A stretch of DNA of 64,000 nt from Rhizobiales bacterium Ga0077525 (GTDB taxonomy: Bacteria; Pseudomonadota; Alphaproteobacteria; Rhizobiales; Xanthobacteraceae): NCBI GenBank assembly GCA_001464835.1, contig LNDS01000020.1, positions 1 to 64,000 of the forward strand, read 5' to 3'. The position numbers and the translations under genes are program-made. The notes beneath the pieces were generated by a model, which was given only the letters and a program-made list of their open reading frames with translations, had not been told where the DNA came from and did not search any database. Position 1 is the first letter of the stretch; every line of letters begins with the position of its first letter. Positions 37,041-45,935 of this stretch are shown here, piece after piece.

Positions 37041-38015
37041 CTACTTGCAGGCGTAGCTGACGCCGCTGGCGGCATCGATCTTGCGCACCACGCTCCAGTC
37101 CTTCTGGTAGCTGATCGGCACGAAGCGATCCTCGGTCTTGAACTCGGCTTTCAGCGCCGAGCCTTCCCACGGGAAGGTGAAGAAGGCCTCCTTGATCTTG
37201 GCCTGCAATTCCGGAACGAGATTGTGCGCCATGCCGTAACTGGTGGTCGGGAAGGTTTCCGACTTGTAGATGGTGCGGATCTTGGCCTTGTCGACGACCT
37301 TGCGCTCGAACATGCGGACCATCACTTCGTTGGCGATGGCCGCTGCGTCATAATCCTTGTTGGCGACGCCGAGCACCGAGTTGTCGTGCTTGCCGGAGAA
37401 CACCGGCTCGTAGTCGCGCTTGGCGACCAGCTTGAATTCGGATTCGAGCAGCACCGACGGCGCCTTGAAGCCGGAGTTTGACGACGGCGAGGTGAAGGCG
37501 AGCTTCTTGCCCTTGAGGTCGGCCGGCGTCTTGATCGCGCTGTCGGCCGGCACGATGATTTCCATTTCATAGCCGAAGGTGCCGGCATTGGTGCCCATGA
37601 TGGCGAAGGGCACGTAGCCGGCGCAGTTGACGGCGATCGGCGTCGGGCCGGTACTGACCCCGGCGATATGCAGGCGGCCGGAGCGCATGGTCTCGATTTC
37701 CGCGGCGTTCGATTGCACCGGGAAGAACACGACCTTTTTGCCGGTGACTTTTTCCAGGTGCCTGAGGAAGCCGTCCCAGACCTTGGAGTAGAGGGCAGGG
37801 TCCTCGACTGGGGTATAGGCGAAAACCAGCGTCGGCGGATCGACCAGCTTGGACTTGTCGGCCGGCGTGTCGGCCACGAGATCGGCATTGGCGTCGCAAT
37901 AGGCCTTGTCGAGCTGGCCGCGTGGGCAATCCTGCGCACTCGCGGTGACGATCAGGCCGGCGCCGAACAAAAGCGCCGCGCACAGGCCGGTTAGACTGCT
38001 TTTCCGTAATGCCAT
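37041..38015 (-). CDS. phnD: Phosphonate/phosphite-type ABC transporter binding protein PhnD
   Basis: A 324-residue periplasmic receptor with a signal peptide (TGLCAALLFGAGLIVTASAQ). The PhnD pattern is present: LVFAYTPVEDPALYSKVW, GRLHIAGVSTGPTPIAVN, FTSPSSNSGFKAPSVLL, HDNSVLGVANKDYDAAAI. Cys pairs at each end may form disulfides. No C-P lyase, phosphonatase or phosphite dehydrogenase gene is near, so cargo (phosphonate, phosphite or another anion) is open. Start ATG 38015; a longer frame to 38057 lacks support. Confidence 0.9.
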   Translation of the reverse strand: MALRKSSLTGLCAALLFGAGLIVTASAQDCPRGQLDKAYCDANADLVADTPADKSKLVDPPTLVFAYTPVEDPALYSKVWDGFLRHLEKVTGKKVVFFPVQSNAAEIETMRSGRLHIAGVSTGPTPIAVNCAGYVPFAIMGTNAGTFGYEMEIIVPADSAIKTPADLKGKKLAFTSPSSNSGFKAPSVLLESEFKLVAKRDYEPVFSGKHDNSVLGVANKDYDAAAIANEVMVRMFERKVVDKAKIRTIYKSETFPTTSYGMAHNLVPELQAKIKEAFFTFPWEGSALKAEFKTEDRFVPISYQKDWSVVRKIDAASGVSYACK

Positions 38016-38354
38016 TATTGCCTCCCTTGGTCTCGGGTGGTTGGCCGTACCGGGCACTTATGTCGTTGGGTCACAATAGCCCAAAGCACCGCCGGGAAGC
38101 CAACTGCTAGAGGCGGCTTTTGATCGGGGGCGCGACCAGCAGGTTGCACGGCGGAAGCCTGTGGTTTTCAGAGAGGGGGGCATGCTGCGATACCTTTGTC
38201 GGGTCCACTGGAGGGCCGCCTCAATTCAAAATAGCAAACTACGATGCCAGGCGAATTAAAAGGGCATTAAACCTGGGGTGGTACGGAAGTAGTTCTTTTC
38301 GCAAGTAAACCACGAGCGGGCCGGGCGCCTCCTGGAACTTCGGTGGATGATCCC
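38016..38354. other. Divergent intergenic region
   Basis: About 340 bp between phnD and the HD-GYP gene, which are divergent. An AT-rich stretch at 38220-38310 is the probable promoter zone of the HD-GYP gene. I saw no Pho-box-like direct repeats upstream of phnD and no coding frame. Confidence 0.35.
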
Positions 38355-39440
38355 ATGCGTAAATTGACAATTATTGGGACGGTGCCGGACGATTTCAATT
38401 CGATCGTCAAGGACATCGCCGGCGTTTTCGAATGCGATTTTAAGGCGATCACTGCGATCATTGGCGCGGCCCCCGGCGAATTCACTTTGATCGACATCGA
38501 TCTCAATGATGGTGCGCATCTTGGTCGACTGAAGGAGTGGATTGCGCGCAAGCCGAGCGGCGCCATGGTTGTTTTCGTGACTGACAAATCATCGCATCTC
38601 GAAGTGATGCGGGCGCGCGCCCTCGGCGGTACCGATTTCATCCGCCGCCCGATTGATACACGCGAACTGCTGGCGAAACTCGTTGTCGCCATCCCGGCAG
38701 CGCCGGCCGCAGAGGCGCCGCCGCTGGTTCCGCAAGCGCCCCGGCAGGATGGCTTCGGCGCGGCGATCGATGGTCTTGAAAGTGTCTTCGACCAGGCGTC
38801 TTCGGGCGGGCCAATCGATGCGGCGACGATCCAATCGGCCGCCAGCGCCGTTGTCGATGAAATCGAAAGAACCGGCCTGGCAACCTGGGTCGACACCGTT
38901 CGCGCGCATCACAGTCAGACTTATCAGCACTGCCTGCTTGTGACCGGGGTTGCGGTTGCTTTCGCCAATCGTCTCGGCCTGTCCCGGGCCGATCGCGAGC
39001 GGCTGTCGTTCGCGGGCATGCTTCACGATATCGGCAAGGCCCGCATTCCGGTGGAAATCCTTGAGAAGCCCAGCCCGCTGACCGCGGCCGAGATGCTCGA
39101 AATGCGAAATCATCCGCAATATGGTTTCGACATGCTCAACGAGCCGCGTGTGGTTTCGGCGGAAATGCTGGACATGGTGGTCCATCATCATGAGTACCTC
39201 GACGGCAGCGGTTATCCGCACGGGCTGCGCGCGCCCGAGATTTCGGATTTGGTCCGGATCATCACGATCTCCGATATATTCGGCGCGCTGATCGAAAGGC
39301 GTGCGTACAAGCCGCCTTTCACCGGCGCCGCCGCTTACAAAGTCCTGCGCGACATGGGCGGCAAACTCGACCAGGCTTTGGTGCGGGAATTCGAGTTTGC
39401 GTCGAAATTCGACCAGCACCACTTCAAGCCCGCCACCTAG
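38355..39440 (+). CDS. Receiver-like HD-GYP c-di-GMP phosphodiesterase
   Basis: A 361-residue cytoplasmic protein. Residues 1-115 look like a degenerate receiver (FTLIDIDLNDGAHL, VVFVTDKSSH). The HD-GYP domain covers about 165-350 with LLVTGVAVAFA, the metal-binding MLHDIGKARIP, HHHEYLDGSGYPHGL (HHE and GYP motif) and ITISDIFGAL. Such enzymes hydrolyse c-di-GMP to GMP or pGpG. The start may be ATG 38355 or a GTG at 38343; neither has a strong ribosome site. It is monocistronic. Confidence 0.9.
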   Translation: MRKLTIIGTVPDDFNSIVKDIAGVFECDFKAITAIIGAAPGEFTLIDIDLNDGAHLGRLKEWIARKPSGAMVVFVTDKSSHLEVMRARALGGTDFIRRPIDTRELLAKLVVAIPAAPAAEAPPLVPQAPRQDGFGAAIDGLESVFDQASSGGPIDAATIQSAASAVVDEIERTGLATWVDTVRAHHSQTYQHCLLVTGVAVAFANRLGLSRADRERLSFAGMLHDIGKARIPVEILEKPSPLTAAEMLEMRNHPQYGFDMLNEPRVVSAEMLDMVVHHHEYLDGSGYPHGLRAPEISDLVRIITISDIFGALIERRAYKPPFTGAAAYKVLRDMGGKLDQALVREFEFASKFDQHHFKPAT

Positions 39441-39599
39441 GCCGGGGTGGCGGTTCCCGCCGCGTCCCATCACATGAACGTCAGTTTTGCACAAAAGGCC
39501 GGCCCTCCGGTTGCCCCGTCCTGCCGTCAATGGAACAATTGCCGCCATTATTCGTATCTGTAGACAGGCGCGGCAGTATCAGTTGTGACGGAGGTTTAC

Positions 39600-40874
39600 A
39601 TGGCGCGAGCCGCAGTTATCGAAGGTTCGCGCGGCACGGCTGCAGCGTTCGCCCTGGGGACACCGCAAGGGGCAGACACGCGCGGCCATTGGATCGAGGC
39701 CTACCGCCGCGTTCGTGACGAGACCGAGGCGCGCGCCGCGCCGCTTTCCGCCGAGGACCAGATCGTCCAGTCGATGGCCGACGCTTCGCCGACCAAGTGG
39801 CATCGCGCTCACGTCACCTGGTTTTTCGAGCAGTTCCTTTTGGTGCCGCACGATCCGTCCTACAAAATTTTCGATGAGCGCTTTCCATTTCTGTTCAACT
39901 CTTATTACATCGCCGCCGGGCCGCGTTATGCGCGCCCCGACCGCGGCCTGATCACAAGGCCGAACGGCGAGGATGTTACGCAGTATCGCGCGCATGTCGA
40001 TGCGGCGGTGGCGCGCCTGATCGAGAATGTAGCGGATGCGGATGCCGCGCGCGTTTTTGAGATTCTCGACATCGGCCTCAACCACGAACAGCAGCATCAG
40101 GAACTTCTCATCACCGATATTCTGCACGCCTTCGCGCAGAACCCGACCAACCCGGTGTACGATAAGCAATGGCAGATGCCGCGCGCCGGTTACGGCCCGC
40201 GCAGCGTCGATGCCGATGACTTCGTCGAGGTGCCGGCGGGCATTCACGCGGTCGGGCATGACGGCAACGGATTTTCCTTCGACAATGAATTGCCGCGCCA
40301 CGATGCGCTGATCCCGAATATGCGCATCGCGCGTCATCTGGTGACCAACGAAGAGTGGATAAAGTTCATCGACGCCGGCGGCTACACGACGCCGTCGTTC
40401 TGGCTGTCGGATGGCTGGGTCACGGTGCAGGCGCAAGGCTGGGAGGCACCTGGATACTGGCAACGCAAGGACGATCGGTGGCATGTGATGACGCTTGGCG
40501 GCCTTAAAGCCGTCGATCCGGCCCAGCCGGTTTTGCATGTCAGCTATTACGAAGCAGAGGCGTTTGCCCGTTTTGCCGGAAAACACCTGCCAAGCGAGCC
40601 CGAATGGGAGGTAGCGGCCCGCGCCGGCCTTCTTGCCGATGCTTTCGGCGTCGCTTGGCAGTGGACTCGCAGTGCCTATTTGCCGTATCCGGGCTACCGC
40701 GCGGCCGAGGGCGCACTTGGTGAGTACAACGGCAAGTTCATGGTCAGCCAGATGGTGCTGCGGGGTTCGTCGCTGGCGACCCCGGAAGGTCATGACCGCG
40801 TGAGTTACAGAAACTTCTTCTATCCGCCTTCGCGCTGGCAATTCAGCAGCGTGCGTCTGGCGGAATTTACGTGA
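39600..40874 (+). CDS. egtB: Ergothioneine biosynthesis sulfoxide synthase EgtB
   Basis: A 424-residue non-haem iron enzyme that joins hercynine with a thiol donor (gamma-Glu-Cys or Cys) using O2. The DinB-like N-terminal half supplies the three iron-binding histidines (KWHRAHVTWFFE and NHEQQHQEL), and the C-terminal half is an FGE-sulfatase domain (HLVTNEEWIKFIDAGGY; GSSLATPEGHDRVSYRNFFY). ATG 39600 is chosen for GGAGG six bases upstream, over a GTG at 39585. It is followed 29 bp later by egtD. Confidence 0.95.
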   Translation: MARAAVIEGSRGTAAAFALGTPQGADTRGHWIEAYRRVRDETEARAAPLSAEDQIVQSMADASPTKWHRAHVTWFFEQFLLVPHDPSYKIFDERFPFLFNSYYIAAGPRYARPDRGLITRPNGEDVTQYRAHVDAAVARLIENVADADAARVFEILDIGLNHEQQHQELLITDILHAFAQNPTNPVYDKQWQMPRAGYGPRSVDADDFVEVPAGIHAVGHDGNGFSFDNELPRHDALIPNMRIARHLVTNEEWIKFIDAGGYTTPSFWLSDGWVTVQAQGWEAPGYWQRKDDRWHVMTLGGLKAVDPAQPVLHVSYYEAEAFARFAGKHLPSEPEWEVAARAGLLADAFGVAWQWTRSAYLPYPGYRAAEGALGEYNGKFMVSQMVLRGSSLATPEGHDRVSYRNFFYPPSRWQFSSVRLAEFT

Positions 40875-40903
40875 ATCGTCGGAACGAGAAGTAAGAGGCC
40901 TTT

Positions 40904-41881
40904 ATGGTTGCGCTTGCACGATCCACTCATCTGCCGATAAGTGACGACAGCGACATCTCCGCGTTCAAGAGCGACGTGCTCAAGGGCCTTGGCGCGCGGC
41001 GCAAGCATTTGCCGCCGAAATATTTCTACGATGCCGCCGGCTCGCAATTGTTCGACCGCATTACCGACCAGCCGGAATATTACCCGACGCGCTGCGAGAT
41101 CCACATTTTGCAGGATCACGGCGCCGAGATTGCCGCGCTCATCCCGGCTGGTGCGGCGCTGATCGAATTCGGCTCCGGCTCGAACAGGAAGGCGCGCATT
41201 CTTTTGGCGGCGGCGCCGGTGCTGGCCGCCTATGTGCCGGTCGATATTTCGGCCGAGATGCTCGAGCAGGAAGCCGACGCATTGCAGCGCGATTTTCCGC
41301 GCCTCGTCATCAGGCCGGTCGCCGCCGATTTCACGCACAGCTTCGAGCTTCCCGAAGAAGCGAAGAACGCCGCCGTCCGCGTCGGTTTTTTCCCCGGCTC
41401 GACCATCGGCAATTTCGAGCCGCACGAAGCGGCGTCATTCCTGCGCAACGCGGCGAAAATTCTCGGGCCCGGTTCGAAAATCGTCATCGGCGCCGACCTG
41501 ATCAAGCCGGCGGAAATTCTCAACGCCGCCTATAATGACGAGGCCGAGGTCACCGCCAAGTTCAATCTCAATCTGCTGGCGCGCATCAACCGCGAACTGG
41601 GCGGCAATTTCAATCTCGCCACATTCGAGCATCACGCCTTCTACAATCGCGAGAGGCACCGCGTCGAAATGCATCTTGCCAGCCTGACGCGGCAGAAGGT
41701 GCGGGTGGCCGGCGAATGTTTCGAATTCCGCGCCGGCGAGACCATCCACACCGAGAACTCGTACAAGTATTCGCCCGAGTCGCTCGCCGCACTGGCGCGC
41801 GGCGTCGGTTGGCAGCCGGCGGGCGTGTGGACCGACGCCAGGAAGTATTTCTCGATCCAGGCCTTCACGTTGGCGCCTTGA
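40904..41881 (+). CDS. egtD: L-histidine N-alpha-methyltransferase EgtD
   Basis: A 325-residue SAM-dependent enzyme that trimethylates histidine to hercynine, the first step of ergothioneine synthesis. LPPKYFYDAAGSQLFDRIT and EYYPTRCEIHIL are the family signature; the SAM pocket is ALIEFGSGSNRKA and FFPGSTIGNFEP. The pair egtB-egtD is the compact proteobacterial form; the C-S lyase EgtE is not next to it and must be elsewhere if the pathway is complete. Confidence 0.95.
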   Translation: MVALARSTHLPISDDSDISAFKSDVLKGLGARRKHLPPKYFYDAAGSQLFDRITDQPEYYPTRCEIHILQDHGAEIAALIPAGAALIEFGSGSNRKARILLAAAPVLAAYVPVDISAEMLEQEADALQRDFPRLVIRPVAADFTHSFELPEEAKNAAVRVGFFPGSTIGNFEPHEAASFLRNAAKILGPGSKIVIGADLIKPAEILNAAYNDEAEVTAKFNLNLLARINRELGGNFNLATFEHHAFYNRERHRVEMHLASLTRQKVRVAGECFEFRAGETIHTENSYKYSPESLAALARGVGWQPAGVWTDARKYFSIQAFTLAP

Positions 41882-42007
41882 ACGCCTCTAGTCTCAAGGG
41901 CTGAGTTTCGCCATCCCTGCCTTTCCGGAGGCCCCGCTCTGGGCTAAGCCTTGCCGCGCGCCTGTGGCATCAAGCCGGGCAGCACGTCATGCGAGGCAGA
42001 GACTAAA

Positions 42008-42880
42008 ATGAAGATCGTCAATTTCCAGACCGGCAACGGCACCCGTATGGGCGTGGTCGATGGCGACACTGTTGTCGACGTGCAGGCGGTCGATCATAAT
42101 CTCCCGAACGAGCTCGGCGCATTCCTGCGCGCTAATGGCGACATGAAAGCGCTGGCCGCCGCCGTCGGCAAGGCGCCGGCCTCGGCGCGGCTGCCGCTCT
42201 CCGGCTTGAAGCTGGCCATGCCGGTCGCCAATCCCGGCAAGATCATCTGCCTTGGCCTGAACTATCTCGATCACGTCAAGGAAGGCGGCTACAAGGACAA
42301 CATCCCGAAATTCCAGAGCATCTTCTTCCGCGTGCTGACCTCGATGGCGGCGCATGGCCAGCCGTTGCTGAGGCCGAAGAAGTCGATCCAGTTCGACTAC
42401 GAGGCCGAACTCGTCGTCATCATCGGCAAGCGCGCCCGGCATCTGACGCTGGAGAATGCCGCCGACTGCATCGCCGGCTATTCCTGCGGCATGGAAGGCT
42501 CAATCCGCGAATACCAACGCCACACCACGCAGTGGGGCATGGGCAAGAACTTCGACCAGACCGGCAGCGTCGGTCCCTGGATGGTCACCGCCGACGAATT
42601 GCCGCGCGGCGCCAAGGGCCTCAAGATCGAAAGCCGCCTCAACGGCACCATGATGCAGTCGTCGAACACCGACCACTTCATGTTCCCGGTCGCCGAGTCG
42701 TTGGTCTATCTCACCGAAGGCATGACTTTGGAGCCGGGCGATATCCTGTTCACTGGCACGCCGTCCGGCGTCGGTCACGCGCGCAAGCCCGATCCGGTGT
42801 GGATGAAGGCTGGCGACACCATCGAGGTCGAGATCGAGAAGGTCGGTCTGCTGAGCAATCCGATCGAAGACGAGAAGTAG
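42008..42880 (+). CDS. Fumarylacetoacetate hydrolase (FAH) family protein
   Basis: A 290-residue metal-dependent hydrolase or isomerase. IICLGLNYLDHVKEGG, FDYEAELVVIIGKRARHL (metal-binding acids), TTQWGMGKNFDQTGSVGPWM and LFTGTPSGVGHARKP are canonical. The family acts late in aromatic degradation (fumarylpyruvate hydrolase, HpcE) but also includes oxaloacetate decarboxylases. A gentisate dioxygenase gene 8 kb away makes fumarylpyruvate hydrolase a possibility. ATG 42008 gives the normal MKIVNFQ start. Confidence 0.9.
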   Translation: MKIVNFQTGNGTRMGVVDGDTVVDVQAVDHNLPNELGAFLRANGDMKALAAAVGKAPASARLPLSGLKLAMPVANPGKIICLGLNYLDHVKEGGYKDNIPKFQSIFFRVLTSMAAHGQPLLRPKKSIQFDYEAELVVIIGKRARHLTLENAADCIAGYSCGMEGSIREYQRHTTQWGMGKNFDQTGSVGPWMVTADELPRGAKGLKIESRLNGTMMQSSNTDHFMFPVAESLVYLTEGMTLEPGDILFTGTPSGVGHARKPDPVWMKAGDTIEVEIEKVGLLSNPIEDEK

Positions 42881-42886
42881 GGTGTC

Positions 42887-42914
42887 ATGCTCCCCGCGCC
42901 AGCGCGGGGAGCAT
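42887..42914. terminator. Perfect 12-bp hairpin after the FAH gene
   Basis: ATGCTCCCCGCG-CCAG-CGCGGGGAGCAT is a perfect stem of 12 bp starting 6 bp after the FAH stop. No T-run follows, so it may work as a repeat or an mRNA-protecting hairpin and not a classic terminator. Confidence 0.5.
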
Positions 42915-42992
42915 TGATCCGTTGACACCGTCGCCGCTCCCGCGTTCCCTGTTGGGCAACAAGGCCGAACAGGCCGTTACAGGGAGGGGCAT

Positions 42993-43958
42993 ATGAATCG
43001 CATCATCGCCGCGGCAGCTTGCGCGCTGTCGATCGCCGCCACGTTTCCGGCCGCTGCCGAATGGCCGGCGGAAAAACCGATCCGCGTCCTGGTCGGCTTC
43101 GGCGCCGGCGGCGGCACCGACATCGTGACGCGCATTCTCGCGCCGCCTTTGGCCGAACTTCTCAAGCAATCCATCGTGGTCGAGAATAAGCCGGGCGCCG
43201 GCGGCTCGATTGCGTCGGCGGAAGCCGCCAAGGCCGAAAAGGATGGCTACACCGCCTCCATGATCAGCGCCGGGCACACCGTATCGGCGGTGATGATCAA
43301 GTCGGTGCGCTATGACGCGGTCAAGGACTTCGCGCCGGTCGCCGAAGTGGCGGAGGGCGCTTTCGTCATCGTCGCGCGCAAGGACTTTCCGGCGAACGAC
43401 ATCAAGGGCCTGATCGCGCTGGCGAAGGCGTCGCCCGGCAAATTGAATTTCGCCAGCGTCGGCGTCGGTTCGACCCAGCATTTCGCCGGCGAGCTGTTTC
43501 GCCAGATGACCGGCATCGACGTGAAGCACATTCCTTACCGCGGCACGCCCGCGGTGGTCACAGCCTTGCGCGCCGGCGAAGTCGATTACGCGGTTGAACT
43601 GGTGCAGGCGGTGCAGGGCCAGGTGCAGTCCGGCGACCTGAAAGCCTTTGCGGTGAGTTCGCCGGAGCGCTGGCCGGCCATTCCTGATCTGCCCACGGTC
43701 GCCGAATCCGGAGTACCCGGTTACGCGGTGGTGAGCTGGTACGGCTGGGTCTATCCGGCCGGCACGCCGCAGCCGATTATCGATAAGACCTATCATGCAT
43801 TGAAAACCGTTCTGGCTCGGCCCGATATTCGCGAGAGTCTCGCCAAAGCCGGCGCGGTCGTGCACGTCTCGACACCGGCCGAATTCACCAAGCACCTCAC
43901 CGACGAGGTTGCGAAGTGGCGTAACGTGCGCGACAAGGCCGCGCTGGAGCCGCAATAA
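42993..43958 (+). CDS. Tripartite tricarboxylate transporter receptor, Bug family
   Basis: A 321-residue periplasmic binding protein with a signal peptide (AACALSIAATFPAAA). Family marks are KPIRVLVGFGAGGGTDIVTR, VVENKPGAGGSIASAEAAK and TAGVRSLKVPYRG-like HIPYRGTPAVVTALRAGEVD. Bug receptors bind organic acids and many lack a linked TctAB permease, as here. It is close to an FMN reductase gene (15 bp) and follows the FAH hydrolase, so a small carboxylate from that pathway is a possible ligand. Confidence 0.92.
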   Translation: MNRIIAAAACALSIAATFPAAAEWPAEKPIRVLVGFGAGGGTDIVTRILAPPLAELLKQSIVVENKPGAGGSIASAEAAKAEKDGYTASMISAGHTVSAVMIKSVRYDAVKDFAPVAEVAEGAFVIVARKDFPANDIKGLIALAKASPGKLNFASVGVGSTQHFAGELFRQMTGIDVKHIPYRGTPAVVTALRAGEVDYAVELVQAVQGQVQSGDLKAFAVSSPERWPAIPDLPTVAESGVPGYAVVSWYGWVYPAGTPQPIIDKTYHALKTVLARPDIRESLAKAGAVVHVSTPAEFTKHLTDEVAKWRNVRDKAALEPQ

Positions 43959-43973
43959 AGGGAACAAGACGAC

Positions 43974-44534
43974 ATGGCCGAACAATTGAAGGTGCTGGTG
44001 ATCTGCGGCTCGCTGCGCAAAGGCTCGTACAACGCCGCCATCGCGCGGGCGCTGCCGAAGCTGGCGCCGCCGGAACTGACGTTGGTCGACGCGCCGTCCT
44101 ATGCCGGCTTCCCGCTTTACAATGACGATGTGCGTGTTGCCGGCGCGCCGGCAGATGTCGAGGCCTTCGCCGCCGCCATTCGCGCCGCCGACGGCGTCAT
44201 CATCGTCTCGCCGGAGTTCAACTGGTCGATCCCCGGCCCGTTGAAGAACGCCATCGACTGGGTGTCGAAGCTCAAGGACGTGCCGTTTAAGGACAAGCCG
44301 GTGGCGCTGCAGTCGGCCTCGACCGGCCAGGTCGGCGGCGCGCGCATGCAGTATCACCTGCGCATGTCGCTGCAATCGATCGATGCGCAATTGTTCGGCC
44401 GGCCGGAAGTGTTCGTCAATTTCGCGTCGAAGAAAATCGACGACAAGGGCGAACTCACCGACGATGCCGTCAAGGACATCATCAAGCAGCAGCTCGCGGC
44501 CTTTGCGAAGTTTGTCGCGCGGGTGAAGGTGTAG
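43974..44534 (+). CDS. NADPH-dependent FMN reductase family protein
   Basis: A 186-residue flavodoxin-fold reductase. The phosphate-binding loop VICGSLRKGSYNAAIAR and the PEFNWSIPGPLKNAIDW segment identify the NADPH-dependent FMN/quinone reductase family (ChrR/YieF-like). It would reduce flavins or quinones in the cytoplasm. It follows the Bug receptor with a 15-bp gap, so the two share an operon. Confidence 0.92.
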   Translation: MAEQLKVLVICGSLRKGSYNAAIARALPKLAPPELTLVDAPSYAGFPLYNDDVRVAGAPADVEAFAAAIRAADGVIIVSPEFNWSIPGPLKNAIDWVSKLKDVPFKDKPVALQSASTGQVGGARMQYHLRMSLQSIDAQLFGRPEVFVNFASKKIDDKGELTDDAVKDIIKQQLAAFAKFVARVKV

Positions 44535-44542
44535 TCCATCGG

Positions 44543-44667
44543 CCTCATGGTGAGGAGGCGCGCCAAGCGCGTTTACGCGCGTCTTCGACGCGCTATGGCG
44601 CCGTCTCGAACCATGGGGCCGCCCCCATCCTTCGAGACGCAGCCTTCGGCTGCTCCTCAGGATGAGG
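44543..44667. repeat. Dispersed palindromic repeat, CCTCATGGTGAGGAG type
   Basis: A 125-bp nested inverted repeat. Outer arms CCTCATGGTGAGGAG/CTCCTCAGGATGAGG match at 13 of 15, inner arms CGTCTCGAA/TTCGAGACG are perfect, and ACGCGCGT-type arms lie between. It is one of the abundant repeats of Bradyrhizobium-like genomes and here separates two convergent genes. Confidence 0.8.
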
Positions 44668-44681
44668 GCGGAGAGTGAAGA

Positions 44682-45791
44682 TCAAGCCGGCTTGTAACCT
44701 GGAAACAACATCGGCCGCATTTTCGGATGCGCTGGCGTCATGCGCGGGACGATTGGCGGCTCGGCGCCGATTTCCATCGCGGCGTGAATCGGCCAGCGCG
44801 GGTCGTACATCGCACCTCGAGCAAGTGCCACCATGTCGGTTTTGCCGGCAGCAATGGCGGCTTCGGCTTCGCGGGCGTCGGTAATCAGGCCGACCGACAT
44901 GGTCGGCATGCCGGTCGCTTTCTTGACGGCTTCGGCGAACGGCACGTTGAAATTGGGCGCGAACGGGATCTTCTGCCGTGAATCGAGTTGGCCCGACGAC
45001 ACATCCATGTAATCGCAGCCGAGCGCTTTGAGCTCCTGCGCGAATTTGATCGTATCCTCGATCGTGGTGCCGCCCTCGACCCAGTCGACCGCCGAGACGC
45101 GGATGCCGAGCGGTCTGTCGTTCGGCCAGACGGCGCGGATCGCCGCGAACACTTCCAGCGGATAGCGCATGCGCTTCTCGAGGCTGCCGCCGTACTCGTC
45201 GGTGCGTTGATTCGACAGCGGCGACAGAAACTGATGCAGCAGATAGCCGTGCGCGGCGTGCAATTCGAGCAGGTCATAGCCGACCCGCTCGGCGCGCTTG
45301 ACCGACGAAACGTAGTCGTCGAGCGTCGATTTCATGTCGTCCTTGGTCATGGGGCGCGGCACATGCCAGGTCGGATCGTAGGGAATGGCGGAGGGCGCCA
45401 AAGTCTCCCAGGCGCCTTCTTCCTTGCTCAAAGGCGTGCCGCCCATGGCCGGCACTTTGGTCGAGCCCTTGCGGCCGGCGTGGCCGAGCTGCAAGCCGTG
45501 CTTCGACGGTCCGTACTGCCTGGCGAAATCGACGACGCGCTTGAGCGCCTTCTCGTTTTCATCCGAATAAAGCCCGGCGCATTTCAGTGAGATGCGGCCG
45601 ACCGGATTGATGTCGGTCATCTCGGCGATGATCAGCCCGAAGCCGCCGAGCACGAACTGGCCGATATGCATCAAGTGCCAGTCATTGGCCGAGCCGTCGG
45701 TCGAATTGTACTGGCACATCGGCGATACGACGGCGCGGTTAGGCATGGTCATGCCGCGAAGTGTGATCGGTGAAAACAAAGCGCTGGCCAT
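44682..45791 (-). CDS. Old Yellow Enzyme family NADH:flavin oxidoreductase (YqjM/XenA type)
   Basis: A 369-residue TIM-barrel flavoprotein that reduces the C=C bond of activated alkenes. The class II (thermophilic-like) marks are present: SPMCQYNSTDG (flavin-tuning Cys), QLGHAGRKGS, the substrate-binding HAAHGYLLHQFLSPLSNQR and the FMN-phosphate motif at the end (MVALARGAMYDPRWP). ATG 45791 has GGAAGG upstream. It may be co-transcribed with the NTF2-like gene at 45936, which lies upstream on the same strand. Confidence 0.93.
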   Translation of the reverse strand: MASALFSPITLRGMTMPNRAVVSPMCQYNSTDGSANDWHLMHIGQFVLGGFGLIIAEMTDINPVGRISLKCAGLYSDENEKALKRVVDFARQYGPSKHGLQLGHAGRKGSTKVPAMGGTPLSKEEGAWETLAPSAIPYDPTWHVPRPMTKDDMKSTLDDYVSSVKRAERVGYDLLELHAAHGYLLHQFLSPLSNQRTDEYGGSLEKRMRYPLEVFAAIRAVWPNDRPLGIRVSAVDWVEGGTTIEDTIKFAQELKALGCDYMDVSSGQLDSRQKIPFAPNFNVPFAEAVKKATGMPTMSVGLITDAREAEAAIAAGKTDMVALARGAMYDPRWPIHAAMEIGAEPPIVPRMTPAHPKMRPMLFPGYKPA

Positions 45792-45935
45792 AGAAATTTC
45801 CTTCCCCTTGCGGCGTGGATGCCGCCGCTTGCGGCGGAAATTCGCATTTATCGGCGCGCGCGCCAAGCCGTCTTTCCCCTCCACACGCCCACTTGTGCGT
45901 GGCGGGGAGGGGTTAGGGATGGGGGCAAAGAGAAG

